In this document: positions 1 to 6,479 of the stretch, in pieces | How positions within the stretch are numbered: the first letter of the stretch is position 1 | How the letters are laid out: each line of letters begins with the position of its first letter | Origin: Lachnospiraceae bacterium UBA7225 | GTDB taxonomy: Bacteria > Bacillota > Clostridia > Lachnospirales > Lachnospiraceae | Length of the DNA: 11,083 nt | Assembly: GCA_002473385.1 (NCBI GenBank) | Contig: DKTR01000101.1 | Coordinates: 56,524 to 67,606, forward strand | Direction: 5' to 3' | Program-made: the position numbers and the translations under genes | The notes under the pieces: model-generated | Database searches by the model: none | Seen by the model: only the letters and a program-made list of their open reading frames with translations | What the model was told of the DNA's origin: nothing

Positions 1-1
1 G

Positions 2-685
2 CTGACAGCAGATATGGTGATGAATCTGCTGGTTGAGTTTCTTCCGACGAGTTTTTACGATCTGATTGCAGGTATTGTCGCGGAGCTTTTTAACAGCTCA
101 ACAGCGCTTCTTTCCGGGACAGTGATCGCAGCTCTGTGGGCGGCGGCGAGAAGCGTAGTTGCAATCACCAACGGGCTGAATTCCGTACGTGGCGTGGAGG
201 AAAACCGGAATTATATTTATATGCGCCTGCGCTCCGGTGTGTATATTCTTTTTCTGATTGTTGCCATTGTACTTGCCTGTATATTGCTTCTGTTCGGCAA
301 CCAGATCCAGAATACGGCGTTCCAGTATTTTCCAGTGCTGCGCACCTTTACCGGAATGATTATTCTTGTGCGTGCTGCGATCTCCGTGCTGATTTTGTCA
401 CTGGTCTTTCTTGCGCTGTACTGTTCACTTCCGAACTGCAAAATTAAAATTATCCGTCAGATTCCTGGAGCTGTTTTTGCGGCATCCGCATGGGCGATTT
501 ATTCCTACGGTTTTTCTCTTTACTTCGATTACGCCAGCCGTTCCACCAGTATTTATGGAAGTCTGACAACGGTTGTGATGATCATGCTGTGGCTGTATTT
601 TTGCATGTGGCTGCTGTTTGCCGGGGCAGAGGTGAACTGTTATCTGGAATATCCGGATGCATTTACAGAAGAAGAAAGCACTTGA
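2..685 (+). CDS. YihY/BrkB-family integral membrane protein, 5'-truncated by the window edge
   Basis: The frame is open to base 2, so the ATG at 14 is internal and this is only the C-terminal 227 residues. Members are usually around 280-300 aa. About five membrane segments are visible in the fragment, near residues 33-58, 77-101, 117-145, 154-178 and 187-213. Family features seen are the IPGAVFAASAW stretch (154-164) and the terminal YGSLTTVVMIMLWLYF...GAEVN block (from about 186), followed by a short acidic tail EEEST. The family was once called ribonuclease BN, but that assignment was wrong. Its members are membrane proteins of unsettled function, possibly transport or envelope related. The stop codon at 683-685 lies inside the -35 box of the pheST promoter, and no separate terminator is seen, so its transcripts would run into the T-box. 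Family call is secure; function is not known. Confidence 0.9.
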   Translation: MTADMVMNLLVEFLPTSFYDLIAGIVAELFNSSTALLSGTVIAALWAAARSVVAITNGLNSVRGVEENRNYIYMRLRSGVYILFLIVAIVLACILLLFGNQIQNTAFQYFPVLRTFTGMIILVRAAISVLILSLVFLALYCSLPNCKIKIIRQIPGAVFAASAWAIYSYGFSLYFDYASRSTSIYGSLTTVVMIMLWLYFCMWLLFAGAEVNCYLEYPDAFTEEEST

Positions 686-709
686 CAGAAAAAGGATTTG
701 TGATAAACT
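682..709 (+). promoter_or_regulatory. Sigma-A-type promoter for the pheST leader
   Basis: A perfect TTGACA (682-687) is followed after 16 bases by TAAACT (704-709, four of six consensus positions). This would start transcription near 716, just upstream of T-box stem I. The -35 box overlaps the TGA stop of the upstream membrane-protein gene, so there is essentially no spacer between the two units. The -35 is seen directly; the choice of -10 is an inference, because the nearby AT-rich bases allow small shifts. Confidence 0.6.
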
Positions 710-715
710 AAAAGG

Positions 716-986
716 CAGATAAAGGCAATGAAGGTGTCAGTAGAGCATTATTTTCCGACAGAGAGAGGATGTCAGCGGCTGGAAGCATCCCCGGGTTCCT
801 GTAATGTGTCGAATTTCCCACCGGAGCTGCATTTCTGAACGCATCGCGGATCACAAGCTGCGGGGCATATGCCAGTAGGAGATGACGTCTGAGCACGTTA
901 CGCTCATGCGAGTGTCTGCCAATGGCAGAAAACAGGGTGGTACCACGGATTATAAGCTTCGTCCCTATGCGGGACGGAGCTTTTTT
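716..986 (+). promoter_or_regulatory. T-box riboswitch leader, tRNA-Phe responsive
   Basis: The T-box sequence AGGGTGGTACCACG is at 934-947. Its TGGT (938-941) would pair with an ACCA tRNA end, which fits the A discriminator of tRNA-Phe. Stem I features are AGTA (739-742) facing GAA (811-813) as in a loop-E specifier bulge, a GAGAGAG kink-turn-like run (761-767), and a GGATG/CATCC helix (767-771 with 785-789). The specifier follows GAA at 814-816 and reads TTT, or TTC if shifted by one base (815-817); both are Phe codons. A stem III-like hairpin CTGCC-aat-GGCAG lies at 916-928. The antiterminator pairs AGGG (934-937) with CCCT (963-966) and ACGGA (945-949) with TTCGT (958-962). This excludes the terminator at 954-982. 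In this class uncharged tRNA stabilises the antiterminator and turns on downstream genes, here pheST. Confidence 0.93.
954..986 (+). terminator. T-box regulated intrinsic terminator
   Basis: The arms AAGCTTCGTCCC (954-965) and GGGACGGAGCTT (971-982) form a 12-bp stem with one G-U pair and a TATGC loop, followed by TTTT. The 5' arm contains the bases needed for the antiterminator, so the two folds are mutually exclusive. This is the decision point between the T-box and pheS. Confidence 0.93.
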
Positions 987-1001
987 GCGCGTAAGCATAG
1001 A

Positions 1002-1127
1002 GCCGTGCGAAGACAAAAGTGCGTGGCTCTGCGTATGCGTGCATACGTGCAGAGACAAGAACTTTTGTCTTCATAGGGCGAAAGCCCGCGACTGAGGAAA
1101 TGCGAAGCATTTGCGAAGTGGCACGGC
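1002..1127. repeat. Composite palindromic element in the pheS 5' untranslated region
   Basis: This stretch lies after the T-box terminator and before pheS and has no convincing coding content. GCCGTGC (1002-1008) and GCACGGC (1121-1127) are perfect inverted arms enclosing three hairpins. The largest pairs GAAGACAAAAGT (1009-1020) with ACTTTTGTCTTC (1061-1072), then CTCTGC (1027-1032) with GCAGAG (1049-1054), then GTATGC (1033-1038) with GCATAC (1041-1046). The second is GGGC-GAAA-GCCC (1076-1087). The third is AAATGC-GAA-GCATTT (1098-1112). A degenerate inverted copy of part of the repeat lies at 988-1004 and could pair with 1025-1039 instead, so more than one fold is possible. It resembles intergenic palindromic repeats of the REP/MITE kind. 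It would be present in every read-through pheST transcript. The pairings are seen directly; origin and any RNA role are inference. Confidence 0.6.
1019..1046 (+). repeat. 28-bp direct repeat, copy 1
   Basis: An exact 28-base sequence starting GTGCGTGGCTCTGCG and ending GTGCATAC, identical to bases 1148-1175. It carries a self-complementary GTATGC-GT-GCATAC core. This copy sits inside the large hairpin at 1009-1072, where its CTCTGC part has a pairing partner (GCAGAG, 1049-1054). Confidence 0.85.
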
Positions 1128-1147
1128 GTCCATGGCAAAAGCGCGTG

Positions 1148-1175
1148 GTGCGTGGCTCTGCGTATGCGTGCATAC
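1148..1175 (+). repeat. 28-bp direct repeat, copy 2
   Basis: Exact second copy of 1019-1046, 129 bases downstream. It keeps the GTATGC-GT-GCATAC core (1162-1175) but lacks the downstream GCAGAG and ACTTTTGTCTTC arms, so it looks like a truncated copy of the palindromic unit. An open frame from 1152 runs through this repeat into pheS. That is an upstream extension without a ribosome site, not real coding. Confidence 0.85.
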
Positions 1176-1176
1176 C

Positions 1177-1195
1177 TGGTATGGCTGTTATACCA
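1177..1195 (+). other. Small hairpin just upstream of the pheS ribosome site
   Basis: TGGTAT (1177-1182) and ATACCA (1190-1195) are perfect arms around a 7-base loop, ending 15 bases before the AAGGAG of pheS. It could influence translation or mRNA stability. It could also be a chance or repeat-derived palindrome. No direct evidence of function. Confidence 0.4.
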
Positions 1196-1210
1196 CCAAT
1201 CCCAATATGG

Positions 1211-1216
1211 AAGGAG
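1211..1216 (+). promoter_or_regulatory. Ribosome binding site fixing the pheS start
   Basis: AAGGAG lies seven bases before ATG 1224. The other in-frame start, ATG 1152, lies within the direct repeat and lacks such a site. Confidence 0.9.
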
Positions 1217-1223
1217 AAGATTT

Positions 1224-2243
1224 ATGAAAGAAAGATTGCAGGCAATCAGAGAAGAAGCCATGAAACAGATCCGGCAGTCTGACGCACTGGAAAAGCTGAA
1301 CGATGTGCGTGTAGCATTTCTGGGCAAGAAAGGGGAACTGACAGCGGTTCTGAAGAGCATGAAGGACGTTGCCCCTGAGGAGCGTCCGATGGTCGGACAG
1401 ATGGTAAATGAGACAAGGGCTGCTATTGAGGAATTTCTGGAAGATACGAAGAAGAAGCTGGAGTCCGCTGCCAGAGAAGCACAGCTGAAGGCGGAGGTAA
1501 TCGACGTTACGCTTCCGGCAAAGAAAAACAACGTTGGACACCGCCATCCGAATACGATCGCGCTGGAGGAAGTGGAGCGTATTTTCATTGGTATGGGATA
1601 TGAGGTGATTGAGGGACCGGAGGTGGAGTATGATCTCTACAACTTTGAGAAGCTGAATATTCCGGCAAATCATCCAGCGAAGGATGAACAGGATACCTTC
1701 TATATCAATAAAGATATTGTGCTCCGTACACAGACCTCTCCGGTGCAGGCACGCACAATGGAAAAAGGAAAGCTGCCGATCCGCATGATCTCTCCGGGAC
1801 GTGTGTTCCGCTCTGACGAGGTGGATGCGACACATTCTCCGTCTTTCCATCAGATCGAGGGGCTTGTTATCGACAAAAATATTACTTTTGCCGATCTGAA
1901 GGGTACATTGGAGGAATTTGCCAGAGAGCTGTTCGGGCCGGAGACCAGAACGAAATTCCGTCCGCATCATTTCCCATTTACAGAACCAAGCGCAGAGGTG
2001 GATGTAAGCTGCTTTAAGTGCGGCGGAAAGGGCTGCCGTTTCTGCAAGGGCTCCGGCTGGATTGAGATTCTTGGCTGCGGCATGGTTCATCCGCATGTGC
2101 TGGAAATGTGCGGAATTGATCCGGAAGAATACACAGGCTTTGCGTTTGGTGTCGGTCTGGAGCGTATTGCATTGTTAAAATATGAAATTGATGATATGCG
2201 TTTGTTATATGAAAACGACATTCGCTTCTTAAAACAGTTTTAG
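1224..2243 (+). CDS. pheS: Phenylalanyl-tRNA synthetase alpha subunit
   Basis: Catalytic subunit of the cytoplasmic alpha2-beta2 class II synthetase that charges tRNA-Phe with phenylalanine using ATP. From ATG 1224 the protein is 339 aa, the usual bacterial length. The N-terminal 85-90 residues are a charged helical arm (tRNA-binding coiled coil). Motif 1 lies around HPN..ALEEVERIFIGMGYE (108-127). TSPVQARTM is at 171-179. Motif 2 is in RVFRSDEVDATHSPSFHQIEG (193-213). Motif 3 is in GFAFGVGLERIALLKY (305-320). The alanine in GFAF corresponds to the residue that sets Phe specificity in Escherichia coli PheS (Ala294), so normal amino-acid selectivity is expected. A four-cysteine cluster CFKCGGKGCRFC (263-274) could hold zinc; I believe related Gram-positive PheS proteins have it too. 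It is controlled by the upstream T-box and lies 13 bases before pheT, its obligate partner. Confidence 0.98.
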   Translation: MKERLQAIREEAMKQIRQSDALEKLNDVRVAFLGKKGELTAVLKSMKDVAPEERPMVGQMVNETRAAIEEFLEDTKKKLESAAREAQLKAEVIDVTLPAKKNNVGHRHPNTIALEEVERIFIGMGYEVIEGPEVEYDLYNFEKLNIPANHPAKDEQDTFYINKDIVLRTQTSPVQARTMEKGKLPIRMISPGRVFRSDEVDATHSPSFHQIEGLVIDKNITFADLKGTLEEFARELFGPETRTKFRPHHFPFTEPSAEVDVSCFKCGGKGCRFCKGSGWIEILGCGMVHPHVLEMCGIDPEEYTGFAFGVGLERIALLKYEIDDMRLLYENDIRFLKQF

Positions 2244-2256
2244 GGGAGGGATTGGC

Positions 2257-4674
2257 ATGAATACTTCATTATCATGGATTAAAGCATATGTTCCGGAACT
2301 GGAGTGTACGGCGCAGGAATATACAGATGCAATGACCTTGTCCGGCACAAAGGTAGAGGGGTTTGAGAAACTCGACCGGGATCTGGATAAAATTGTGATC
2401 GGACAGATTCTATCCATTGAAAGGCATCCGGATGCAGATAAACTGATCATCTGCCAGGTTGATGTTAAAACGGAGACCGTGCAGATCGTTACCGGTGCCC
2501 CGAATGTGAAGGTGGGCGACAAGGTTCCGGTTGTTCTGGATGGCGGCCGCGTTGCCGGCAATCATGACGGAAAAATGACAGAAGGCGGGATTGAAATTAA
2601 AAAGGGTAAGCTGCGCGGTGTGGAATCCTGCGGCATGATGTGTTCCATCGAGGAACTCGGATCTACCAGAGAAATGTATCCGGAGGCACCGGAGTATGGC
2701 ATTTATATTTTTCCGGAGGATGCACAGGTCGGGGAAAGTGCGGTGAAAGCGCTCGGTCTGGATGATGTAATTTTTGAATATGAGATCACCTCAAACCGTG
2801 TGGACTGCTACAGCGTGCTTGGTATTGCGCGTGAAGCAGCAGCCACCTTCCGTAAGCCGTTTGTGCCGCCGGTAGTGAAAGTGACCGGAAACGATGAGGA
2901 CGCAGGCGATTATGTAAAAGTGACGGTGAAGGATACCGATCTGTGTCCGCGGTATTGTGCAAGAGTAGTTAAAAACATTAAAATTGCTCCGTCGCCGATG
3001 TGGCTGCAGCGCCGTCTGGCGGTGAACGGAATCCGTCCGATCAACAATGTAGTTGATATTACAAACTACGTGATGGAAGAGTACGGACAGCCGATGCACG
3101 CTTATGATTATGACACACTTGCCGGACATGAGATTGTGGTGCGCCGCGCAGAAAAGGGCGAAAAGTTTGTTACACTGGACGGACAGGAACGCACGATGGA
3201 CGATTCTGTGCTGATGATCTGTGACGGCGAAAAGGCAGTCGGTATTGCCGGAATTATGGGCGGGGAAAATTCCATGATTACGGATGATGTAAAAACGATG
3301 ATGTTTGAGGCGGCCTGCTTTGACGGCACCAATATCCGTCTTTCTGCGAAGAAAATTGGTCTGCGCACGGATGCTTCCGGAAAATTTGAGAAGGGACTTG
3401 ACCCGAATAATGCGCAGGCGGCGATCGACCGTGCCTGCCAGCTGATGGAAGAGCTTGGGGCCGGTGAGGTAGTCGGCGGCATGGTGGATGTGTATCCTAA
3501 GAAGAGAGGTACTGTGCGCGTGCCGTTTGAACCGGAGCGGATCAATGCGCTTCTGGGAACCGATATTCCGGCAGAAGAAATGCTGGGCTATTTTAAGAGT
3601 GTTGATCTGGAATATGATGAAGAGACCGGGGAGGTTATCGTTCCGAGCTGGCGCCAGGATGTGCTGCGCACGGCAGACCTTGCGGAGGAAGTGGCCAGAT
3701 TCTACGGCTATGACAATATCCCGGTAACACTGCCAAAAGGCGAGGCAACGACCGGGAAGCTGCCGTTCTATCTGCGTGTGGAGCAGGTGGCACGTGATAT
3801 CGCGGAGTACTGCGGATTTTCCCAGGGCTACTGTTATTCTTTTGAGAGCCCGAAGGTATTCGACAAGCTTCTGCTTCCGGCAGACGATAAGCTCCGGCAG
3901 GCAGTGACAATTTCCAATCCGCTTGGTGAGGATTTCAGTATTATGAGAACGCTGTCATTGAACGGGATGCTGACTTCACTGGCATTTAATTATAACCACA
4001 GAAATAAAAACGTGCGTCTCTATGAGCTGGGCAATATATATCTTCCGAAGCAGCTTCCGCTGACGGAGCTTCCGGAGGAACGGATGCAGCTTACACTCGG
4101 TATGTACGGGGATGGCGATTTCTATACGATGAAGGGTGTTGTGGAGGAATTCTTTGAGAAGGCAGGGCTGCATGATACGGTGACTTACGATCCGGAATCT
4201 GGCAGACCGTACCTGCATCCGGGACGCCAGGCAGATATCTTCTATAGAGGAACGAGGCTTGGCTATATCGGAGAACTTCACCCGGCAGTGGCGGATAATT
4301 ATGGTATCGGAGAACGCACCTATCTGGCGGTGCTGGATATGCCGTCAGTAGATAGCTATGCCACCTTCGACCGCAAATTTGAGGGTATTGCAAGATTCCC
4401 GGCAGTTACCCGTGATATCAGCATGGTAGTGCCGAAGAATGTGCTGGCAGGTGACATTGAGGCAATGATTGCACAGCGCGGCGGGAAATATCTGGAGAGT
4501 TACAGCCTGTTTGATATTTATGAAGGCGCGCAGATTGAGGCAGGCTATAAATCAATGGCATACTCTATTGTGTTCCGGGCGAAAGACCGGACGCTTGAGG
4601 AAGCGGATGTTGCAGCGGCGATGAAAAAGATTCTGCATGGTCTGAAGTCGCTGGGGATTGTGCTGAGACAGTAA
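2257..4674 (+). CDS. pheT: Phenylalanyl-tRNA synthetase beta subunit
   Basis: Large subunit of the PheST tetramer, needed for tRNA binding and for editing of misacylated Tyr-tRNA-Phe. The 805-aa length matches full bacterial PheT. In order: an EMAPII-like tRNA-binding domain at about 40-155 (IERHPDADKL 54-63 and the GAPNVKVGD stretch); the B3/B4 editing domain at roughly 205-385; the B5 domain at about 405-478, ending near DLAEEVARFYGYDNIP; a catalytic-like core up to about 700; and a C-terminal ferredoxin-fold anticodon-binding (FDX-ACB) domain from about 712 (ARFPAVTRDISM) to the end. The start is ATG 2257 with GGGAGGG (2244-2250) directly after the pheS stop, so the two subunits are cotranscribed and probably made in balance. 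No truncation or frameshift is seen. Confidence 0.98.
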   Translation: MNTSLSWIKAYVPELECTAQEYTDAMTLSGTKVEGFEKLDRDLDKIVIGQILSIERHPDADKLIICQVDVKTETVQIVTGAPNVKVGDKVPVVLDGGRVAGNHDGKMTEGGIEIKKGKLRGVESCGMMCSIEELGSTREMYPEAPEYGIYIFPEDAQVGESAVKALGLDDVIFEYEITSNRVDCYSVLGIAREAAATFRKPFVPPVVKVTGNDEDAGDYVKVTVKDTDLCPRYCARVVKNIKIAPSPMWLQRRLAVNGIRPINNVVDITNYVMEEYGQPMHAYDYDTLAGHEIVVRRAEKGEKFVTLDGQERTMDDSVLMICDGEKAVGIAGIMGGENSMITDDVKTMMFEAACFDGTNIRLSAKKIGLRTDASGKFEKGLDPNNAQAAIDRACQLMEELGAGEVVGGMVDVYPKKRGTVRVPFEPERINALLGTDIPAEEMLGYFKSVDLEYDEETGEVIVPSWRQDVLRTADLAEEVARFYGYDNIPVTLPKGEATTGKLPFYLRVEQVARDIAEYCGFSQGYCYSFESPKVFDKLLLPADDKLRQAVTISNPLGEDFSIMRTLSLNGMLTSLAFNYNHRNKNVRLYELGNIYLPKQLPLTELPEERMQLTLGMYGDGDFYTMKGVVEEFFEKAGLHDTVTYDPESGRPYLHPGRQADIFYRGTRLGYIGELHPAVADNYGIGERTYLAVLDMPSVDSYATFDRKFEGIARFPAVTRDISMVVPKNVLAGDIEAMIAQRGGKYLESYSLFDIYEGAQIEAGYKSMAYSIVFRAKDRTLEEADVAAAMKKILHGLKSLGIVLRQ

Positions 4675-4678
4675 GGGG
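4673..4678 (+). promoter_or_regulatory. Ribosome binding site favouring a GTG start
   Basis: AAGGGG overlaps the pheT stop. It lies seven bases from GTG 4686 but thirteen from ATG 4692, so the GTG is the better start for the phosphatase gene. Confidence 0.65.
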
Positions 4679-4685
4679 ATATTAC

Positions 4686-5306
4686 GTGAAAATGTATATT
4701 ATGCGCCATGGGGAGACGTCCTGGAATAAGGAGCGCCGCCTGCAGGGCAGAAGCAACATTGCGTTAAATGAGAGAGGACGCGCGCTTGCACGTGAGTCAG
4801 CAAAAGGCATGAAGGATATTCCTTTTGATCTGGCATTTACCAGTCCGCTGGATCGCGCCCGGGAGACGGCACGGCTCGTGCTGGAGGGCAGAGATGTTCC
4901 GATTATAGAGGATGAAAGGATTATTGAGATTAGTTTTGGCGCATATGAGGGTACGCGCTGGATGGAGGACGGAGCAGAAGGCAACGTCGAAATTTACAAT
5001 TTTTTCAACCATCCGGAGCGATATACGCCTGCAGAGGGCGGCGAAACGCTGGAGGAACTGGCAGCGCGGACAGCAGATTTTATGCAGGATATCTGCAGCA
5101 GACCGGAGCTGGCAGATAAAACAATCCTGGTTTCTGTCCATGGAGCGGCGGCGCGCGGTCTTTTAAACAGCATGCGTACCTATGAAATGAGTGATTTCTG
5201 GGGAAGCGGCGTTGCCCCGAACTGCGGTGTGGCAATCGTGGAATGTACGCAGGGCGGCGCTCCGGTGCTGCTGCGGGAAAAAGTAGTCTATGGGAGTATT
5301 ATATGA
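4686..5306 (+). CDS. Histidine phosphatase (phosphoglycerate-mutase-like) family protein
   Basis: A 206-aa cytoplasmic enzyme of the histidine phosphatase superfamily, which transfers or removes phosphate through a phosphohistidine. MRHGETSWN (6-14) supplies Arg7 and the catalytic His8. LQGRSNIALNERGRALA follows from residue 19, as in family members. SPLDRARETA (53-62) gives the second phosphate-binding Arg57. EISFGAYEG (81-89) gives the acidic residue Glu81. VSVHGAAAR contains the second active-site His152. It is shorter than true 2,3-bisphosphoglycerate-dependent mutases, so a small-molecule phosphatase (for example alpha-ribazole phosphatase-like) is as likely as a glycolytic role. The substrate cannot be told from sequence. 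It begins 11 bases after pheT and its stop overlaps the queA start, so it belongs to the pheST-queA operon. Start chosen as GTG 4686; ATG 4692 is the alternative. Confidence 0.92.
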   Translation: MKMYIMRHGETSWNKERRLQGRSNIALNERGRALARESAKGMKDIPFDLAFTSPLDRARETARLVLEGRDVPIIEDERIIEISFGAYEGTRWMEDGAEGNVEIYNFFNHPERYTPAEGGETLEELAARTADFMQDICSRPELADKTILVSVHGAAARGLLNSMRTYEMSDFWGSGVAPNCGVAIVECTQGGAPVLLREKVVYGSII

Positions 5307-6328
5307 AAACATCAGATTTTTATTTTGATCTGCCGCAGGAACTGATCGCTCAGGATCCGCTTGAGGACCGCTCGTCCTCCCGTCTGCTGGTTCTGAATCG
5401 GAAAACGGGGCAGATGGAACATCATATTTTTAAGGAAATTGTCAATTATCTGAATCCGGGTGATTGCCTGGTGATCAATGATACGAAGGTTATCCCGGCG
5501 CGTTTGTTTGGCAGCAAAGTCGGAACGGATGCAAAGATTGAGATTCTGCTGCTGAAACGGCGCGAAGGAGATGTCTGGGAGACGCTGGTGAAGCCAGGCA
5601 AAAAGGCAAAGCCGGGTACATGGATTTCCTTTGGAGAAGGGATTCTTATGGGTGAGGTACTGGAGGTTGCCGAGGATGGCAACCGCCTGATCCGCTTTAC
5701 GTATGAAGGTATTTTCGAGGAGATTCTTGACCGGCTTGGACAGATGCCGCTGCCGCCGTACATTACCCATCAGCTGCAGGATAAAAACCGTTACCAGACA
5801 GTCTATGCAAAGCATGATGGCTCTGCAGCGGCGCCGACAGCCGGGCTGCACTTTACGCCGGAGCTTCTGCAGGAAATCCGCGACAGAGGTGTAAATATCG
5901 CACATGTGACACTGCACGTGGGACTTGGTACCTTCCGGCCGGTGAAGGTGGAGGATGTCACGCAGCATCACATGCATTCCGAGTTTTATATGGTAGAGGA
6001 AGAGCAGGCGGAGCTGATTAACCGCACGAAGGCAGCGGGAAAAAGAGTAGTCTGTGTAGGGACAACCAGCTGCCGCACCATTGAATCCGCTGCGGATGAA
6101 AATGGTGTGCTTCATGCCGGAAGCGGATGGACGGATATTTTCATCTATCCGGGGTATCGCTTCAAAATCCTCGATGCTTTGATTACAAATTTCCACCTTC
6201 CGGAATCTACTCTGCTGATGCTTGTGTCAGCGCTTGCCGGAAAAGAAAACATCGAGAAGGCATATGCTGAGGCGGTGAGAGAGCGGTACAGGTTCTTTAG
6301 CTTTGGGGATGCCATGCTTGTGATATAA
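5303..6328 (+). CDS. queA: S-adenosylmethionine:tRNA ribosyltransferase-isomerase
   Basis: QueA transfers and isomerises the ribosyl group of S-adenosylmethionine onto preQ1 in tRNA, giving epoxyqueuosine at the wobble position of tRNAs for Tyr, His, Asn and Asp. The protein is 341 aa, the normal length. It opens with the typical MKTSDFYFDLPQELIAQ and contains VINDTKVIPARL, the MPLPPYI segment, YQTVYAKHDGSAAAPTAGLHF, VTLHVGLGTFRPV, VGTTSCRTIES and the closing TNFHLPESTLLMLVSA. All are family hallmarks. The start is ATG 5303 (GGGAG at 5293-5297); it shares ATGA with the preceding stop, which suggests translational coupling. The same frame is open back to 5243, but that part overlaps the phosphatase and lacks a ribosome site. 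It is the last gene of the operon, closed by the terminator at 6344-6388. Confidence 0.98.
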   Translation: MKTSDFYFDLPQELIAQDPLEDRSSSRLLVLNRKTGQMEHHIFKEIVNYLNPGDCLVINDTKVIPARLFGSKVGTDAKIEILLLKRREGDVWETLVKPGKKAKPGTWISFGEGILMGEVLEVAEDGNRLIRFTYEGIFEEILDRLGQMPLPPYITHQLQDKNRYQTVYAKHDGSAAAPTAGLHFTPELLQEIRDRGVNIAHVTLHVGLGTFRPVKVEDVTQHHMHSEFYMVEEEQAELINRTKAAGKRVVCVGTTSCRTIESAADENGVLHAGSGWTDIFIYPGYRFKILDALITNFHLPESTLLMLVSALAGKENIEKAYAEAVRERYRFFSFGDAMLVI

Positions 6329-6343
6329 GCAGAAATTGGAAAG

Positions 6344-6388
6344 AAAAATCGCTGTATTCCATGTATTTATTGGGGTGCAGCGATTTTT
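6344..6388. terminator. Strong intrinsic terminator after queA
   Basis: AAAAATCGCTG (6344-6354) and CAGCGATTTTT (6378-6388) pair perfectly. The stem extends inward through TATTCC with GGGGTG using G-U pairs, giving about 17 bp around an 11-base loop. The A-run on one side and T-run on the other make it potentially bidirectional. It starts 15 bases after the queA stop. Confidence 0.9.
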
Positions 6389-6398
6389 GTCCTTGTAA

Positions 6399-6416
6399 TG
6401 GAATATCGTTATTCCA
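6399..6416. other. Perfect 7-bp hairpin between terminator and next promoter
   Basis: TGGAATA (6399-6405) and TATTCCA (6410-6416) are perfect inverted arms with a TCGT loop. There is no U-tract, so it is not a typical terminator. It lies 7 bases upstream of a -35 box and could be an operator dyad, but nothing shows this directly. Confidence 0.35.
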
Positions 6417-6423
6417 ATCACTG

Positions 6424-6452
6424 TTGATTTTACTCTGGGGCAAGGGTATACT
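6424..6452 (+). promoter_or_regulatory. Promoter with an internal dyad, likely reading toward the helicase gene
   Basis: TTGATT (6424-6429) and TATACT (6447-6452) are separated by 17 bases. The spacer holds an imperfect dyad ACTCT (6432-6436) and AGGGT (6443-6447), four of five positions complementary. MerR-family regulators bind dyads placed between -35 and -10, and a MerR-like fragment begins 27 bases downstream, so this may be its old autoregulated promoter. It is the only clear promoter between the queA terminator and the helicase gene. The 17-base spacing is ordinary rather than the elongated spacing typical of MerR control, which weakens the regulatory inference. Confidence 0.5.
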
Positions 6453-6479
6453 TTATCTAAAGAGTATGAAGGTGCGGCA

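Noticed and set aside
904..1173. Minus-strand open frame with repeated MHAYAEPRT peptides
   Set aside because: The peptide repeats are translations of the direct repeat. The frame crosses the T-box and its terminator and has no ribosome site; it is a by-product of the palindromic DNA.
1019..1175. CRISPR array
   Set aside because: Only two copies of a repeat, 101 bases between them, with the spacer itself palindromic and no cas genes. It is a palindromic repeat, not an array.
1152..1223. Extended N-terminus for pheS from ATG 1152
   Set aside because: The extension lies in repeat DNA, lacks a Shine-Dalgarno sequence and has no counterpart in normal 339-aa PheS. ATG 1224 has a strong site.
1188..2096. 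Long minus-strand frame opposite pheS
   Set aside because: The forward frame is an unmistakable PheS; the reverse frame is a shadow with no recognisable domain.
5243..5302. Upstream in-frame start for queA
   Set aside because: It overlaps the phosphatase coding sequence out of frame. QueA proteins begin at the MKTSDF position, which is ATG 5303.
5312..6196. Long minus-strand frame opposite queA
   Set aside because: It mirrors the well-supported queA coding frame and its product has no family features.
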